DNA from: a virus
DNA: 33,038 bases
Direction: 5' to 3' (one strand)
IMG/VR virus record: IMGVR_UViG_3300031951_000730
Location: 1-33,038 of that record
In this document: piece after piece, positions 16,321-23,278 of the stretch
Layout of the letters: every line of letters starts with the position of its first letter
How positions within the stretch are numbered: the stretch's first letter is position 1
Translations under genes and position numbers: made by a program
Notes under the pieces: generated by a model
Database searches by the model: none
What the model was told of the DNA's origin: nothing
What the model saw: the letters and a program-made list of their open reading frames with translations, nothing else

Positions 16321-18426
16321 TTAGCTTGTCATGAAAATAATCTTTCCATGGTCGATCACGAGTGGCGCTTCGGGGCCTTTCACTAGGCTCTTGAGGGCGC
16401 GCTGGATGTCCTGCTTACGCACGTCACGCTTGCCCGGCTCAGGGGCAGGCATGCCATCGACGCATAGCTGCACGAAGGCGCCCATGTCCATGTCCGCGGC
16501 GAACGGGTCGACTGATGCCTCGATCGTCTCAAGGATGTGCGTCTCAATGCGCCCAAGCTTCTTAATGCCCTTGCGCGGCTTGTCGTCCGCGTCAGGCTTC
16601 GGCAGCTCAGCCTCGATCGCGACGCAGCTCGTAATCGCTTCGCCATCATCATCCAGCCCGACATCGACGATCTCAAGCTTGAAGCCCCAGCTCAGGCCGT
16701 CGTCGCCGTCCTTCATCTTAGTCGTTCGGATCTCGCGCTGGCCGTTCTCGTGCTTGAGCACTTCGATCTCTGCGTCGACCGCGGCGCGGATGCCCGACCA
16801 GCCACGGCTGCCCCGCGCTGCGTCCTTGCCCGAGTGATGGATCATGCCGATCGTCGCCTCGGTGGCTAGGCCGAGCGCCCGGCTGTTGGCCAGCACGAGG
16901 CCCATGTCCTCACCGGCGTTCTCGTTGGCGCCCGGCGTCACCTGCGCCAAGGTGTCGATCGCGATGAAGTCAGCGCCACCGACCGCAGCAACCGCCTTGA
17001 CCAGCTCGCTGATGTCGTCCTTGAGCATGAAGTTAGGCGGCAAGGTTATGACGCCGATGTGGAGGTCGTCCGGGTTTATATCGTGATGCCGGCAGTAGGC
17101 CTCGAAGCGCTTGCCCACGCCTCCGCTGCCTTCGGCCGCAATCAGGATCACGCGGACCATCTGCGTCTTGCGCCCGCGCCAGTCTACGCCCCGCGCCATA
17201 GCGGCGAGCATGTCGATCAGGACAAAGCTCTTGCCGCTGCCCGACGCGCCGTAGATCATGACGAGTTCGGCTTTGGGTATGACGCCCTTGATTAGCCACT
17301 CAACCGGCTTGCGCCGCGTAAGCTCGGCGGCCGAGAAAACTGAGAACTTGCCGTCAAAGTCTGGCGGCGTCTGCATGCCGTGCGTTGGGTTGGCGGCGGC
17401 CGTCTCGGCGGCCAGCTCGGCCACCTGCTTCAGCTCATTTACGGACGCCGCCTGAGTAGGGTTTGCGGTGAGCGTGCCTCCCGCCTTCTTAGCCAGCTTG
17501 ATCACGGTCGCCATGGTCACCTGCCGGTGGCCGTTGCCGACGCGCCGATCGAAGCTGTCCCACTGGCCGCGCAGGCCTTCGGTGCTGGGGTAGGATGAGC
17601 CGCCGGTCGACCACTCGTCCCACATCTCGAAGCCGTCGTCGCCACCCTCGGTCTCGTGGTGTAGCGCCATGCCGACCTTGATCCAGTCTTCGCGGCCCAT
17701 GTCGGGGTCGAGCGCCGCGAGCAGCTCTGCCATCTGCGCAATGCTCAGGCCCAGCTTCGGCTCGTGGCCGATCATGAAGTCGGCAGGGTCGTGCTGCTTG
17801 GACGCCGTACTCGCCGCGAAGCGCGCCTCACACAGCGTGACCACCTTGGAGGTAGGCGCTGAGATGCGGTTGTCGTTGCCGACCAGCTCGCAGATCGTTG
17901 TCTGCCGGCCGGTTATGGTGACGAAGCCGTTTGTGTTGAAGGTCTCGAAGCCATAGCGCCCGCCCTCGGCGTAGCTCTTATGGTTGCCGAGGTTGCCGCG
18001 CACAAAGGCACGCACGCCCTCGCCACTGGGCGAGTACTCGCTGTAGGTGTTGGCGATGATCTCGTTGATCTCAGGCGGCAGCGAGCCGTCAGGCGCGACG
18101 CACTTGTCGAAGTCCAGCGCCGTGATGCCCCAGTCGGGCATGAGCGCAAAGCCGACACCGTCGTAGCCTTTGCGCACCGCCTCGTCGCGCGCCATGTGGA
18201 AAGCAGTCAGCTTACCGCGATCCTGCGGCGAGCCCTGCTGCCCGAAGCGCCGGCCGCCCTCTACATAGTACGGCACCTTGCGCGGCTTCGCCTCGCCGGG
18301 GTGCTGCTCATAGCGCCACACCAGCCACGCAGGAAGCGCCTTAAGCTCCTCGGGCGCGTCGAGCGTGCGGTTTTGAGGCGAAATAGTCGCGACTTTGGGC
18401 ATGGATGTGTCCCTTTCATCCGGCAT
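16321..18426 (-). CDS. Primase-polymerase/helicase fusion (PriCT_2 and RepA-like AAA ATPase)
   Basis: A 701-residue replication protein. The N-terminal 190 residues are a primase-polymerase-like domain with WRYEQHPGEAKPRKVPY, ITALDFDKC (101-109, likely catalytic Asp pair D105/D107) and SPSGEGVRAF (132-141). Residues about 228-315 are a PriCT_2 domain (AELLAALDPDMGREDWIKVG). The ATPase has Walker A GASGSGKS (393-400), Walker B FIAIDT (487-492) and the RepA-type MIHHSGK (528-534), typical of hexameric SF4-like helicases. The C-terminus is winged-helix-like. The ATG at 18426 follows GGAGGG by 7 bases; an internal ATG at codon 9 has a weaker site. The protein would unwind and prime at the phage fork. 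Confidence 0.9.
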   Translation of the reverse strand: MPDERDTSMPKVATISPQNRTLDAPEELKALPAWLVWRYEQHPGEAKPRKVPYYVEGGRRFGQQGSPQDRGKLTAFHMARDEAVRKGYDGVGFALMPDWGITALDFDKCVAPDGSLPPEINEIIANTYSEYSPSGEGVRAFVRGNLGNHKSYAEGGRYGFETFNTNGFVTITGRQTTICELVGNDNRISAPTSKVVTLCEARFAASTASKQHDPADFMIGHEPKLGLSIAQMAELLAALDPDMGREDWIKVGMALHHETEGGDDGFEMWDEWSTGGSSYPSTEGLRGQWDSFDRRVGNGHRQVTMATVIKLAKKAGGTLTANPTQAASVNELKQVAELAAETAAANPTHGMQTPPDFDGKFSVFSAAELTRRKPVEWLIKGVIPKAELVMIYGASGSGKSFVLIDMLAAMARGVDWRGRKTQMVRVILIAAEGSGGVGKRFEAYCRHHDINPDDLHIGVITLPPNFMLKDDISELVKAVAAVGGADFIAIDTLAQVTPGANENAGEDMGLVLANSRALGLATEATIGMIHHSGKDAARGSRGWSGIRAAVDAEIEVLKHENGQREIRTTKMKDGDDGLSWGFKLEIVDVGLDDDGEAITSCVAIEAELPKPDADDKPRKGIKKLGRIETHILETIEASVDPFAADMDMGAFVQLCVDGMPAPEPGKRDVRKQDIQRALKSLVKGPEAPLVIDHGKIIFMTS

Positions 18427-18440
18427 GTGTGGCCCTCCAA

Positions 18441-18683
18441 CTAGAGGAGGTCTTGAGCTACATCGGCCACGTCAGTGACACGCACGAGCTTGGTGATCTC
18501 TGGGTCGAGCAGCTCGGCCGCAGGCACCCCATATATCTCGCTTACCTGCTCTGCGCGCTTCGGCGTCAGCCAGCCGCGTTGCAGCCACTGGTAGACCGCC
18601 TGATGGGACACGCCGACCGTCCGAGAGAAGGCGGTAACGCCCCCTGCGAACTGGACCGCGCGTGCTAGTCCTGATTGTTCCAC
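18441..18683 (-). CDS. Cro/YdaS-like HTH repressor
   Basis: An 80-residue DNA-binding protein. Residues 7-50 (LARAVQFAGGVTAFSRTVGV, then SHQAVYQWLQRGW, then PKRAEQVSEIYGVP) form a Cro/YdaS-type helix-turn-helix, a standard small phage repressor. The C-terminal 30 residues are helical and acidic. I chose the GTG at 18683 because AAGGAG lies 6 bases upstream; an ATG at 18698 is in frame but has no ribosome site, and would put AAGGAG inside the coding region. It lies 14 bases before the primase gene. It is the only classical repressor in the window and so the leading candidate for binding the TGCAAG-N6-CTTGCA sites. No CI-like partner or integrase is seen. Confidence 0.85.
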   Translation of the reverse strand: MEQSGLARAVQFAGGVTAFSRTVGVSHQAVYQWLQRGWLTPKRAEQVSEIYGVPAAELLDPEITKLVRVTDVADVAQDLL

Positions 18684-18729
18684 TATGTGCTCCTTCATGC
18701 TGAACTGGTCAGCCTACATTAAAGCGATT

Positions 18730-18742
18730 GCTTGATACAAGC
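18730..18742. promoter_or_regulatory. Palindrome GCTTG-ATA-CAAGC before the repressor gene
   Basis: The 71 bases between the repressor and the small membrane protein hold no gene. They contain GCTTGATACAAGC, with 5-bp arms built from the same CAAGC/GCTTG word as the three promoter operators but in a different arrangement. It could be a self-regulatory site for the repressor. A leftward promoter here is not convincing: TTGTAT (18735-18740) has no good -10 at the right distance. Confidence 0.35.
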
Positions 18743-18770
18743 CATAAACGGCCGGCGACGCATTTAGCTG

Positions 18771-18899
18771 TCAGCCCCACCATTCCTCTTCCATCTCTTC
18801 GCGCTCTTCTTGTGTGATCTCCGGGCGCGTGGCGATCATATAGCACGTCAAACCAAACAGGCCGATGATGGTGACAAAGAGCCAGTTGCTGCTAGTCAT
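18771..18899 (-). CDS. Small single-pass membrane protein (42 aa)
   Basis: Translates to 42 residues: a short polar start, a hydrophobic segment at about 6-23 (WLFVTIIGLFGLTCYMIA), then an acidic tail ending EEMEEEWWG. A single membrane span with an acidic C-terminus is predicted. The ATG overlaps the stop of the upstream leftward gene (ATGA), supporting that it is real. Small membrane proteins in early phage operons include host-takeover and exclusion factors; a holin role is less likely in an early operon but cannot be excluded. I recognise no family. Confidence 0.68.
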   Translation of the reverse strand: MTSSNWLFVTIIGLFGLTCYMIATRPEITQEEREEMEEEWWG

Positions 18900-19102
18900 G
18901 CCGCGATCTTCTTGTTGGTGCGCGTCTCAACCTCTTGGCGCAGCATGTGAGGCGCAAGGCCCCAGCAGCGCTCAGCCATCTCGAACTCGCGGCACAGCTC
19001 ACGCACGCGCGTGTCGAGCACTCGCTGCTCTTTGCGTAGCTTCTCCTGCTTCGCCAGCACGCGGGCTGCTTCCCTGATGATGTCGTTGGTGTCTCGTGTC
19101 AT
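18896..19102 (-). CDS. Small basic coiled-coil protein (68 aa)
   Basis: A 68-residue helical protein: IIREAARVLAKQEKLRKEQR followed by LDTRVRELCREFEMAERCWG and a basic end. The ATG at 19102 has AAGGAG 8 bases upstream and overlaps the stop of the upstream gene (ATGA); a longer in-frame form from 19138 lacks a ribosome site. The content of Arg, Lys and Glu suggests a coiled coil. No family recognised and no function assigned. It is translationally coupled to both neighbours. Confidence 0.68.
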   Translation of the reverse strand: MTRDTNDIIREAARVLAKQEKLRKEQRVLDTRVRELCREFEMAERCWGLAPHMLRQEVETRTNKKIAA

Positions 19103-19380
19103 TGTATCGTCTCCTTTGTGTGGCGGGCGCCGGTCCAATGCTCTTGCATCGTGATCGCGTCGGCGACCATCTCGAGCACTGTCGTGCCATACTCTTGAAG
19201 CTTGGGGTCAAGCCCAGGCTCGAATAGGAAGTCGGCGGCGTTCTTGTTTAGCCAAGTGACGATCAGGCGCCGCTCGACAACGGTGCCCAGGTGAGAGGCT
19301 GAGCCGAGCATATCGCTCAGCTCTTCCTCGGACAGATACTCGCCGTCGTCCTCTGGCGCCGTGTTGTCGTTCGCCATCAT
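19099..19380 (-). CDS. Hypothetical acidic protein (93 aa)
   Basis: A 93-residue protein starting MMANDNTAPEDDGEYLSEEE. The N-terminal 20 residues are acidic and likely disordered; the remainder (LGTVVERRLIVTWLNKNAADFLFEPGLDPKL) is a mixed helical domain. The start was set at the ATG at 19380 that overlaps the upstream TGA; a longer in-frame reading from 19452 would overlap the neighbour by 76 bases and opens with non-conserved-looking sequence. I do not recognise a family. Confidence 0.62.
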   Translation of the reverse strand: MMANDNTAPEDDGEYLSEEELSDMLGSASHLGTVVERRLIVTWLNKNAADFLFEPGLDPKLQEYGTTVLEMVADAITMQEHWTGARHTKETIQ

Positions 19381-19670
19381 GGGTAGACCGCCGCGGGTAC
19401 CAGCTCTGACCACCAGACCGGGTTGATCGCGCCCTTCTTGCGCACTGAGCACAAGAGCAGCTCGACCTCGCGCTGGGCGTCGCTGTGATTGCGGGGGTAG
19501 ACGTGCTCCTCGCCCGTTGCTGGGTCGATGAACAGGTCGTGCGTACGGAAGCCAATGTTGTGGCGCAGGATGCGACCAGTGTCGGTGTCGTAAGCCGTGA
19601 CGTAGTACTCGATCACATCGATCGGGCCTTCCTCAAACAGCTCGTATTCAACGTCGAAGGTGTAGGTCAT
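19377..19670 (-). CDS. Hypothetical protein (97 aa)
   Basis: A 97-residue protein with a strand-rich pattern: TYTFDVEYELFEEGPIDVIE, then YYVTAYDTDTGRILRHNIGF, then a helix and a Trp pair near residue 86. The alternation of polar and hydrophobic residues suggests a small beta sandwich. A weak AGAAGG site lies upstream, inside the end of the preceding gene. Its TGA overlaps the next ATG. No family recognised; membership of the early accessory operon is its only context. Confidence 0.62.
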   Translation of the reverse strand: MTYTFDVEYELFEEGPIDVIEYYVTAYDTDTGRILRHNIGFRTHDLFIDPATGEEHVYPRNHSDAQREVELLLCSVRKKGAINPVWWSELVPAAVYP

Positions 19671-19671
19671 G

Positions 19672-20142
19672 TCAATTAGCCTTCTTGCGTGTTATCAGGC
19701 GTCCGGTTTTCGGATCGCGCTGGATGCTGGCCGCGAGCTGTTTCTTGAGCTCATAGTTCTCAACCTTAAGGTTGGTGCACAAAATCTTAAGCAGGCCCAT
19801 GTTGTTAGCCGCCTCGCCGCGAACGGCAAACGTAGTGTTATACTTCTCGCGGAGCTCTCGCAGCATCCTCTTGAGAGACTTAATCTCGTTGTTGCGGCGC
19901 TCGACTACGCCAGCGCGGCGCTTGAGGTTGCTCTCAAGTCTGCTGATCTTCTTAGCCGGAGCGCTCAGGTTGGACAGCTCGCGGCGCAGGGCGGCGTTGT
20001 CGCGCTTCAGCTCTTCCAGCAAGATGCTCTTCTTGGCCCACTCTGCCTGCTGCTGCGTCTCTTCGACGCGGTATGTCTCGTAGCCTGCTTCGAGCTGGGC
20101 TTTAAGTTTGCGGACCTCAGCCCATGGGTTAAAAATGCTCAT
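19672..20142 (-). CDS. Long coiled-coil early protein (156 aa)
   Basis: A 156-residue protein that is almost entirely helical coiled coil: AEVRKLKAQLEAGYETYRVE, EELKRDNAALRRELSNL, SRLESNLKRRAGVVERRNNE and ENYELKKQLAASI. The C-terminus is basic (TGRLITRKKAN). The ATG at 20142 is preceded by GAGGAG at 7 bases, overriding a longer form from 20163. It probably oligomerises; the role is unknown. Its gene is the fourth in the operon that starts at the site 2 promoter upstream of 20565, reading leftward. Confidence 0.65.
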   Translation of the reverse strand: MSIFNPWAEVRKLKAQLEAGYETYRVEETQQQAEWAKKSILLEELKRDNAALRRELSNLSAPAKKISRLESNLKRRAGVVERRNNEIKSLKRMLRELREKYNTTFAVRGEAANNMGLLKILCTNLKVENYELKKQLAASIQRDPKTGRLITRKKAN

Positions 20143-20143
20143 G

Positions 20144-20305
20144 TCAGTACTCCTCCTCGTCAAAGATAGTCTTTTGGTACTCAGCCTCGACGTGGTCGAG
20201 GTAGGCTTGCTCCTCAGGCGTGAGCGGGCCCTTCTTGCTGAAGATGCCCCAGAGCTTGTCGTCCAGTTGGCGGACAGGTGTGGTGATGAGAGAGATGCTG
20301 TGCAT
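20144..20305 (-). CDS. Small acidic protein (53 aa)
   Basis: Reads as 53 residues with SISLITTPVRQLDDKLWGIF near the N-terminus, a GPLTPEEQAYLDHVE helix, and an acidic DEEEY end. It starts at an ATG 5 bases after the stop of the 84-residue gene and stops just before the coiled-coil gene; its last codons contain the GAGGAG used by that next gene. The gene fills the 168-base gap exactly, supporting it as real. No family recognised. Its weak ribosome site GGTGAT suggests coupling to the gene upstream. Confidence 0.65.
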   Translation of the reverse strand: MHSISLITTPVRQLDDKLWGIFSKKGPLTPEEQAYLDHVEAEYQKTIFDEEEY

Positions 20306-20310
20306 GCCGA

Positions 20311-20565
20311 TCACCCAATGTGCACAGCGTTGTCGGCGTCGATTGCGGCGAGGAACACCTCCTCGACCGTTAGCTGGCCGTGCCAGTCTTCGAAGCCGTC
20401 AGTGTCTTCGCGGCGATAGTCGTTCCAGCGGTCGGCAAGATACTCGTCGCGGATCAGCTCGAGCTTAGCTTCATGCTCGAGTGACAGCTCGTCAGTAGCG
20501 AGGTAGTGCCTTACAGCTTCTGCCATCAGCGCTGCGGTGCGTTCGTCTTTGGTCCAGTCAATCAT
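20311..20565 (-). CDS. Hypothetical early protein (84 aa)
   Basis: An 84-residue acidic helical protein, MIDWTKDERTAALMAEAVRH, then DELSLEHEAKLELIRDEYLA, then a Trp-containing DWHGQLTVEEVFLA. The ATG at 20565 has AAGGAG 8 bases upstream (AAGGAGACATCGAC-ATG); a longer form starting at 20673 would run through the promoter at site 2 and is rejected. It is the first gene after the operator-promoter at 20600-20628. The function is unknown. Confidence 0.68.
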   Translation of the reverse strand: MIDWTKDERTAALMAEAVRHYLATDELSLEHEAKLELIRDEYLADRWNDYRREDTDGFEDWHGQLTVEEVFLAAIDADNAVHIG

Positions 20566-20599
20566 GTCGATGTCTCCTTGTGCTTGCTTGATGAGACTA

Positions 20600-20628
20600 T
20601 CCTTAGACGTGCAAGCGATTACTTGCAA
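20600..20628 (-). promoter_or_regulatory. Leftward promoter with TGCAAG-N6-CTTGCA operator (site 2)
   Basis: Leftward -35 TTGCAA (20623-20628), 17-base spacer, -10 TAAGGA (20600-20605). The -35 lies in the palindrome TGCAAG-CGATTA-CTTGCA (20610-20627). CAAGCAAGC follows at 20582-20590, near the transcription start, then the AAGGAG of the 84-residue gene. The upstream side (20629-20650) is AT-rich and repeats a CTTGTGCA word also seen at site 3. Gene-free bases 20566-20647 are otherwise unexplained. Confidence 0.68.
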
Positions 20629-20647
20629 GCCCCTTGTGCAAAATAAT

Positions 20648-20776
20648 TCACTTTTTCTTTTCGAGTGTCTCACGCGCCAGTTGCATGGGCTTTGGCCAAC
20701 CGCCTGCGATGCGCTTCAACGCGGCGCGGAGCCGATCGATCTCGTCGAGTAGCGCCTGATGCTCTGCGCCGGTCAT
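20648..20776 (-). CDS. Small helical protein (42 aa)
   Basis: Translates to 42 residues: AEHQALLDEIDRLRAALKRI, a Gly-Trp-Pro turn, then MQLARETLEKKK. It has the look of a short basic coiled coil. The ATG overlaps the stop of the 177-residue gene (ATGA), supporting translation. It is the last gene before the site 2 promoter, and no terminator is visible after it, so upstream transcription probably runs through into the next operon. Confidence 0.62.
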   Translation of the reverse strand: MTGAEHQALLDEIDRLRAALKRIAGGWPKPMQLARETLEKKK

Positions 20777-21306
20777 TCGCAATTCCAGACTTCTGTTGTG
20801 GTCATGATGTCAGTCGGCCAGCCGGTGTCGACGGTGAAGCTGCGCTCCTCGAAAAGCAGCATGTTGGTCGGCCTGATCAGCAGGCGGTCGCCTTCCGTCC
20901 GCATGAACATGAACTCCTTCGACTGCTCTGGTGCCGCGCTGAACCCGTCGCTGTGCGGGCAGGCGGTGAACAGGCACGTCGCTTTATCGTCGGTGCCGTC
21001 GTAGCGCGCCTCCAGATCCGCCAGATAGTCGTAGCGGATGACGTCGAACTCGGTGCCGTAGCAGTCCCAGACCTGCGCGTCTTGCAGTGACCATAAAAGC
21101 TCTGGCCACGCGTTGAAGGCTATCGCATGCGGTGGCACGTTGCGGTAGACCGCGCCACACTCTAGCATGATGTGACAGCCCCAAGCGCGGTTCGGTGTCG
21201 AGCGTATGGCGAACCACACGGCTGGCTCGAAGCCCTCGCCGTCCTTGCGGATGAACGCGCTGTCCACGTAGACATACAGGTGGTGCGGCAGGTTGCGGCT
21301 GCTCAC
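20773..21306 (-). CDS. Hypothetical phage protein (177 aa)
   Basis: A 177-residue protein with many aromatics and a mixed alpha/beta pattern: LYVYVDSAFIRKDGEGFEPA, WFAIRSTPNRAWGCHIMLE, then ECGAVYRNVPPHAIAFNAWP. The sequence YRNVPPHAI and the central WDCYG are features I associate with uncharacterised early proteins of freshwater phages; I know no function. It overlaps both neighbouring genes by 4 bases. Four Cys residues are scattered without a clear zinc-binding spacing. Confidence 0.68.
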   Translation of the reverse strand: MSSRNLPHHLYVYVDSAFIRKDGEGFEPAVWFAIRSTPNRAWGCHIMLECGAVYRNVPPHAIAFNAWPELLWSLQDAQVWDCYGTEFDVIRYDYLADLEARYDGTDDKATCLFTACPHSDGFSAAPEQSKEFMFMRTEGDRLLIRPTNMLLFEERSFTVDTGWPTDIMTTTEVWNCE

Positions 21307-21500
21307 TTGCCGCGTTCCCGCATGGCGACATCGAAGTCGTGGGCTGCGGCGCGCATGTACTGGCCGATGAAGATGGCGGCGGCTTGGGGTTCGTCCTCTG
21401 GCGAGAAGCCGAAGATCCTCCCGAAGGCTTTGGAGCCCTCGTATGCGTACAGGTCGGCCGTCATGTGGGCCTGTCCCATTGCGTCGTCTGGGGTAATCAT
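21303..21500 (-). CDS. Hypothetical small protein (65 aa)
   Basis: A 65-residue protein: ITPDDAMGQAHMTADLYAYE, then GRIFGFSPEDEPQAAAIFIG, then a helix ending MRERGK. Ala and Met rich, probably all-helical. Both ends overlap neighbours by 4 bases (ATGA). No family recognised; an early accessory gene by position. Confidence 0.62.
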   Translation of the reverse strand: MITPDDAMGQAHMTADLYAYEGSKAFGRIFGFSPEDEPQAAAIFIGQYMRAAAHDFDVAMRERGK

Positions 21501-21751
21501 TTCACTTCTCCTTTGTTGTTGTCCGTCACCTGCGGCAGCTCGTCGCCCTCAGACGTCGTCACTAAGTGCGTCTCGTCCTTGATCTTGTAGCCCACCTTCT
21601 CGAAGCCAATGAACATGGCGGCGACAGTGTACTTGCCCTCAGGCGTGGTGGCGTTGACCGTGGCGATCAGAGCGCCGGTCTCGGGGTGCACGAACTGGAG
21701 CTGCCCAGGCATTAGGACGTTGTCCCTGCAGATAAGGTCAGGCTTGGTCAC
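21497..21751 (-). CDS. Hypothetical small protein (84 aa)
   Basis: An 84-residue protein, mostly beta-like: MPGQLQFVHPETGALIATVN, TPEGKYTVAAMFIGFEKVG, then a charged C-terminus. It lies in a chain of 4-base overlaps with both neighbours. I do not recognise the family and see no motif that points to a function. Confidence 0.62.
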   Translation of the reverse strand: MTKPDLICRDNVLMPGQLQFVHPETGALIATVNATTPEGKYTVAAMFIGFEKVGYKIKDETHLVTTSEGDELPQVTDNNKGEVK

Positions 21752-22134
21752 AGCAAGATGCTCACGATCACGAAGAACAGCAGGGCCACAGCGCCCATCA
21801 CGCCCAGCGCTATGAGCTTGTCGGTCCGTGGCGGCGTCGTTGCGTCGTCGCCGTAGATGCTCTCTGGGCGGCTGGGGTAGACGCGCTCGATCTCAGCGTC
21901 ACCCAGCCTAGCCATGAGCTTCGCGTCTTCGAAGACGCTGTCGCGGATCATGGCTGCGCGCTTGGGCCCCACGCCCTTCACGTCAGCCGCCAGCGTCTCC
22001 GCGTCGACGTCCATCACGTCGCCCGCAGTAATGTAGCCGGCGCGCTCGAGGTTATCGAGCAGGCGGCTCATTGGCATCACGTCGCCCAGAGGCTTGTTGC
22101 GCCAGGCGTAGCTTAGGTTGTCAGTCATAGTCAT
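21748..22134 (-). CDS. Helix-hairpin-helix protein with C-terminal membrane anchor
   Basis: A 128-residue protein with an unusual pairing. Residues 24-68 (SRLLDNLERAGYITAGDVMD, then AADVKGVGPKRAAMIRDS) look like a helix-hairpin-helix or RNAP alpha-CTD-like DNA-binding unit, with the hairpin GVGPKRA. Residues about 107-128 (LIALGVMGAVALLFFVIVSI and LL) form one membrane span at the extreme C-terminus, so the protein is probably tail-anchored with its DNA-binding part in the cytoplasm. The start lies in the AGGAGCACA-ATGACTATGAC context duplicated before the next gene upstream. Membrane tethering of phage DNA is inferred. Confidence 0.75.
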   Translation of the reverse strand: MTMTDNLSYAWRNKPLGDVMPMSRLLDNLERAGYITAGDVMDVDAETLAADVKGVGPKRAAMIRDSVFEDAKLMARLGDAEIERVYPSRPESIYGDDATTPPRTDKLIALGVMGAVALLFFVIVSILL

Positions 22135-22381
22135 TGTGCTCCTTTGTTTATTAGCGCTCTTCGACCATTAAGTCGGCGAGGGTGTACGCATGGATGGCAA
22201 GATCAGCATGCGAAGAGCCGTCATAGCGTGGATTGCCTAGCATCCCGTTGATCACGTGAGCCGCGAAGTAATCGCGTAGGGTCATGCCGTCGTTAAAGTC
22301 GTAAAAGGTGTCAGGGACGGCGTTCGGGAACGCGAGTGGTCCTTTTGGTAATTTGTCTTCGGTCATAGTCATTGTGCTCCT
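22124..22381 (-). repeat. Duplicated 20-bp start-site cassette (22124-22143 and 22362-22381)
   Basis: Two identical copies of AGGAGCACAATGACTATGAC (leftward) surround the starts of the 128- and 73-residue genes. They include the Shine-Dalgarno sequence, the spacer and the first four codons. The identity suggests a duplicated or recombined start cassette. Confidence 0.8.
22151..22372 (-). CDS. Small conserved phage protein (73 aa)
   Basis: A 73-residue protein. Its core, GMTLRDYFAAHVINGMLGNP followed by a helix with AYTLADLMVEER, matches a widespread phage protein pattern (GMTLRDYFAAxAMxGLL and then YxxADxMLxxR) which I know only as uncharacterised. The start uses AGGAGC 4 bases upstream and overlaps the preceding TGA by 4 bases. 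Its function is unknown despite wide conservation. Confidence 0.75.
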   Translation of the reverse strand: MTMTEDKLPKGPLAFPNAVPDTFYDFNDGMTLRDYFAAHVINGMLGNPRYDGSSHADLAIHAYTLADLMVEER

Positions 22382-23259
22382 ATTTTAAGTTCATAGTCCT
22401 TGTGAACGAAACCCGGCGCGCCGTTCACGAACGCGGCCGACACCCAGTAACGGTTGCCGCTCTTGCCGGTGCGGTAATGCCCCCGGCGCAAGTGTGAGCG
22501 GGGCGACGCATGCGTGCCGCTACCCTTGCGCGTCTTGCTCTGAGGCTTGGGCTCGCCGATCACCAATGTCTTGTAGGTGAAGAGAGGCGTCTGCCCCCTG
22601 ATGCGCCGCACGCGGTTCGCTTTGGCGTCCGGCGGCACGTCGGTCGAGGTTGTGACGTTGTTGCACAGCGCGTAGCAGATTGACGTGTGTATCTGAAGCA
22701 TTGGGCCGAGCTGGGCTATGAGCGCCTCCTTCATGGCTTTAAGGTCGGCCATGTCCATGTGGGCGTTTCTTACCATAAACATCTCGGTCATGCCTGGTAT
22801 CAACTCCATTGCCGCGCGCGGCATGCCGCGCTCATTAATGCCGGCCACCTCTACGTCGTAATGTAGCTGCGCTTTGAAAAACGAGCCGGTCCAACCCTCA
22901 GAAGCACCGGACGCGGGGTCGCCGAACAGGAAGTGGATCTCCGCGTGGTCCTGCTTGTCGATCACGATCAGGACCAGTGCGCCGACGTATCTGCGCCCGT
23001 CATTTACAGCCGGCACATTGTCTACCTCATACGCGGTGACCGGATAGGGCGGCCGAAAGTCATGAGCCTCGAGCACATCGTGGTACGGGTATGGAGGCAG
23101 CACTGGCACCGTGAACTTAACAGCGCGACGCGCAGTCCGGTGAAGGAACTTTAGGTATTTGCGTGGTCCCGGCTCGCGAGGGAACTCCTTATCCATACTA
23201 TCCAAGGCGTGGGTCAGGTACTGACCCAGCTTAGGCTGAAACTGATAGCGCTTGTCCAT
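22369..23259 (-). CDS. Phage protein with HLRRGHYR C-terminal motif (296 aa)
   Basis: A 296-residue protein. Residues about 100-185 are beta/alpha (YVGALVLIVIDKQDHAEIHF). The C-terminal 60 residues contain SPRSHLRRGHYRTGKSGNRY and then AAFVNGAPGFVHKDYEL, a motif I recognise from many uncharacterised phage proteins in early regions. The motif carries several basic and aromatic residues and may bind nucleic acid. The ATG at 23259 has AGGAG 8 bases upstream. A hairpin with a UUCG loop separates it from the first gene of the operon. The function is unknown. Confidence 0.72.
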   Translation of the reverse strand: MDKRYQFQPKLGQYLTHALDSMDKEFPREPGPRKYLKFLHRTARRAVKFTVPVLPPYPYHDVLEAHDFRPPYPVTAYEVDNVPAVNDGRRYVGALVLIVIDKQDHAEIHFLFGDPASGASEGWTGSFFKAQLHYDVEVAGINERGMPRAAMELIPGMTEMFMVRNAHMDMADLKAMKEALIAQLGPMLQIHTSICYALCNNVTTSTDVPPDAKANRVRRIRGQTPLFTYKTLVIGEPKPQSKTRKGSGTHASPRSHLRRGHYRTGKSGNRYWVSAAFVNGAPGFVHKDYELKIGAQ

Positions 23260-23278
23260 GCCGCCTTCTCCTGTTTGT

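Noticed and set aside
18699-18770. A leftward promoter before the Cro-like repressor
   Set aside because: TTGTAT exists but no acceptable -10 lies 16-18 bases downstream.
18771-18899. Annotating the 42-residue membrane protein as a holin
   Set aside because: It lies in an early operon next to a repressor, and no endolysin is adjacent; one hydrophobic segment alone is not enough.
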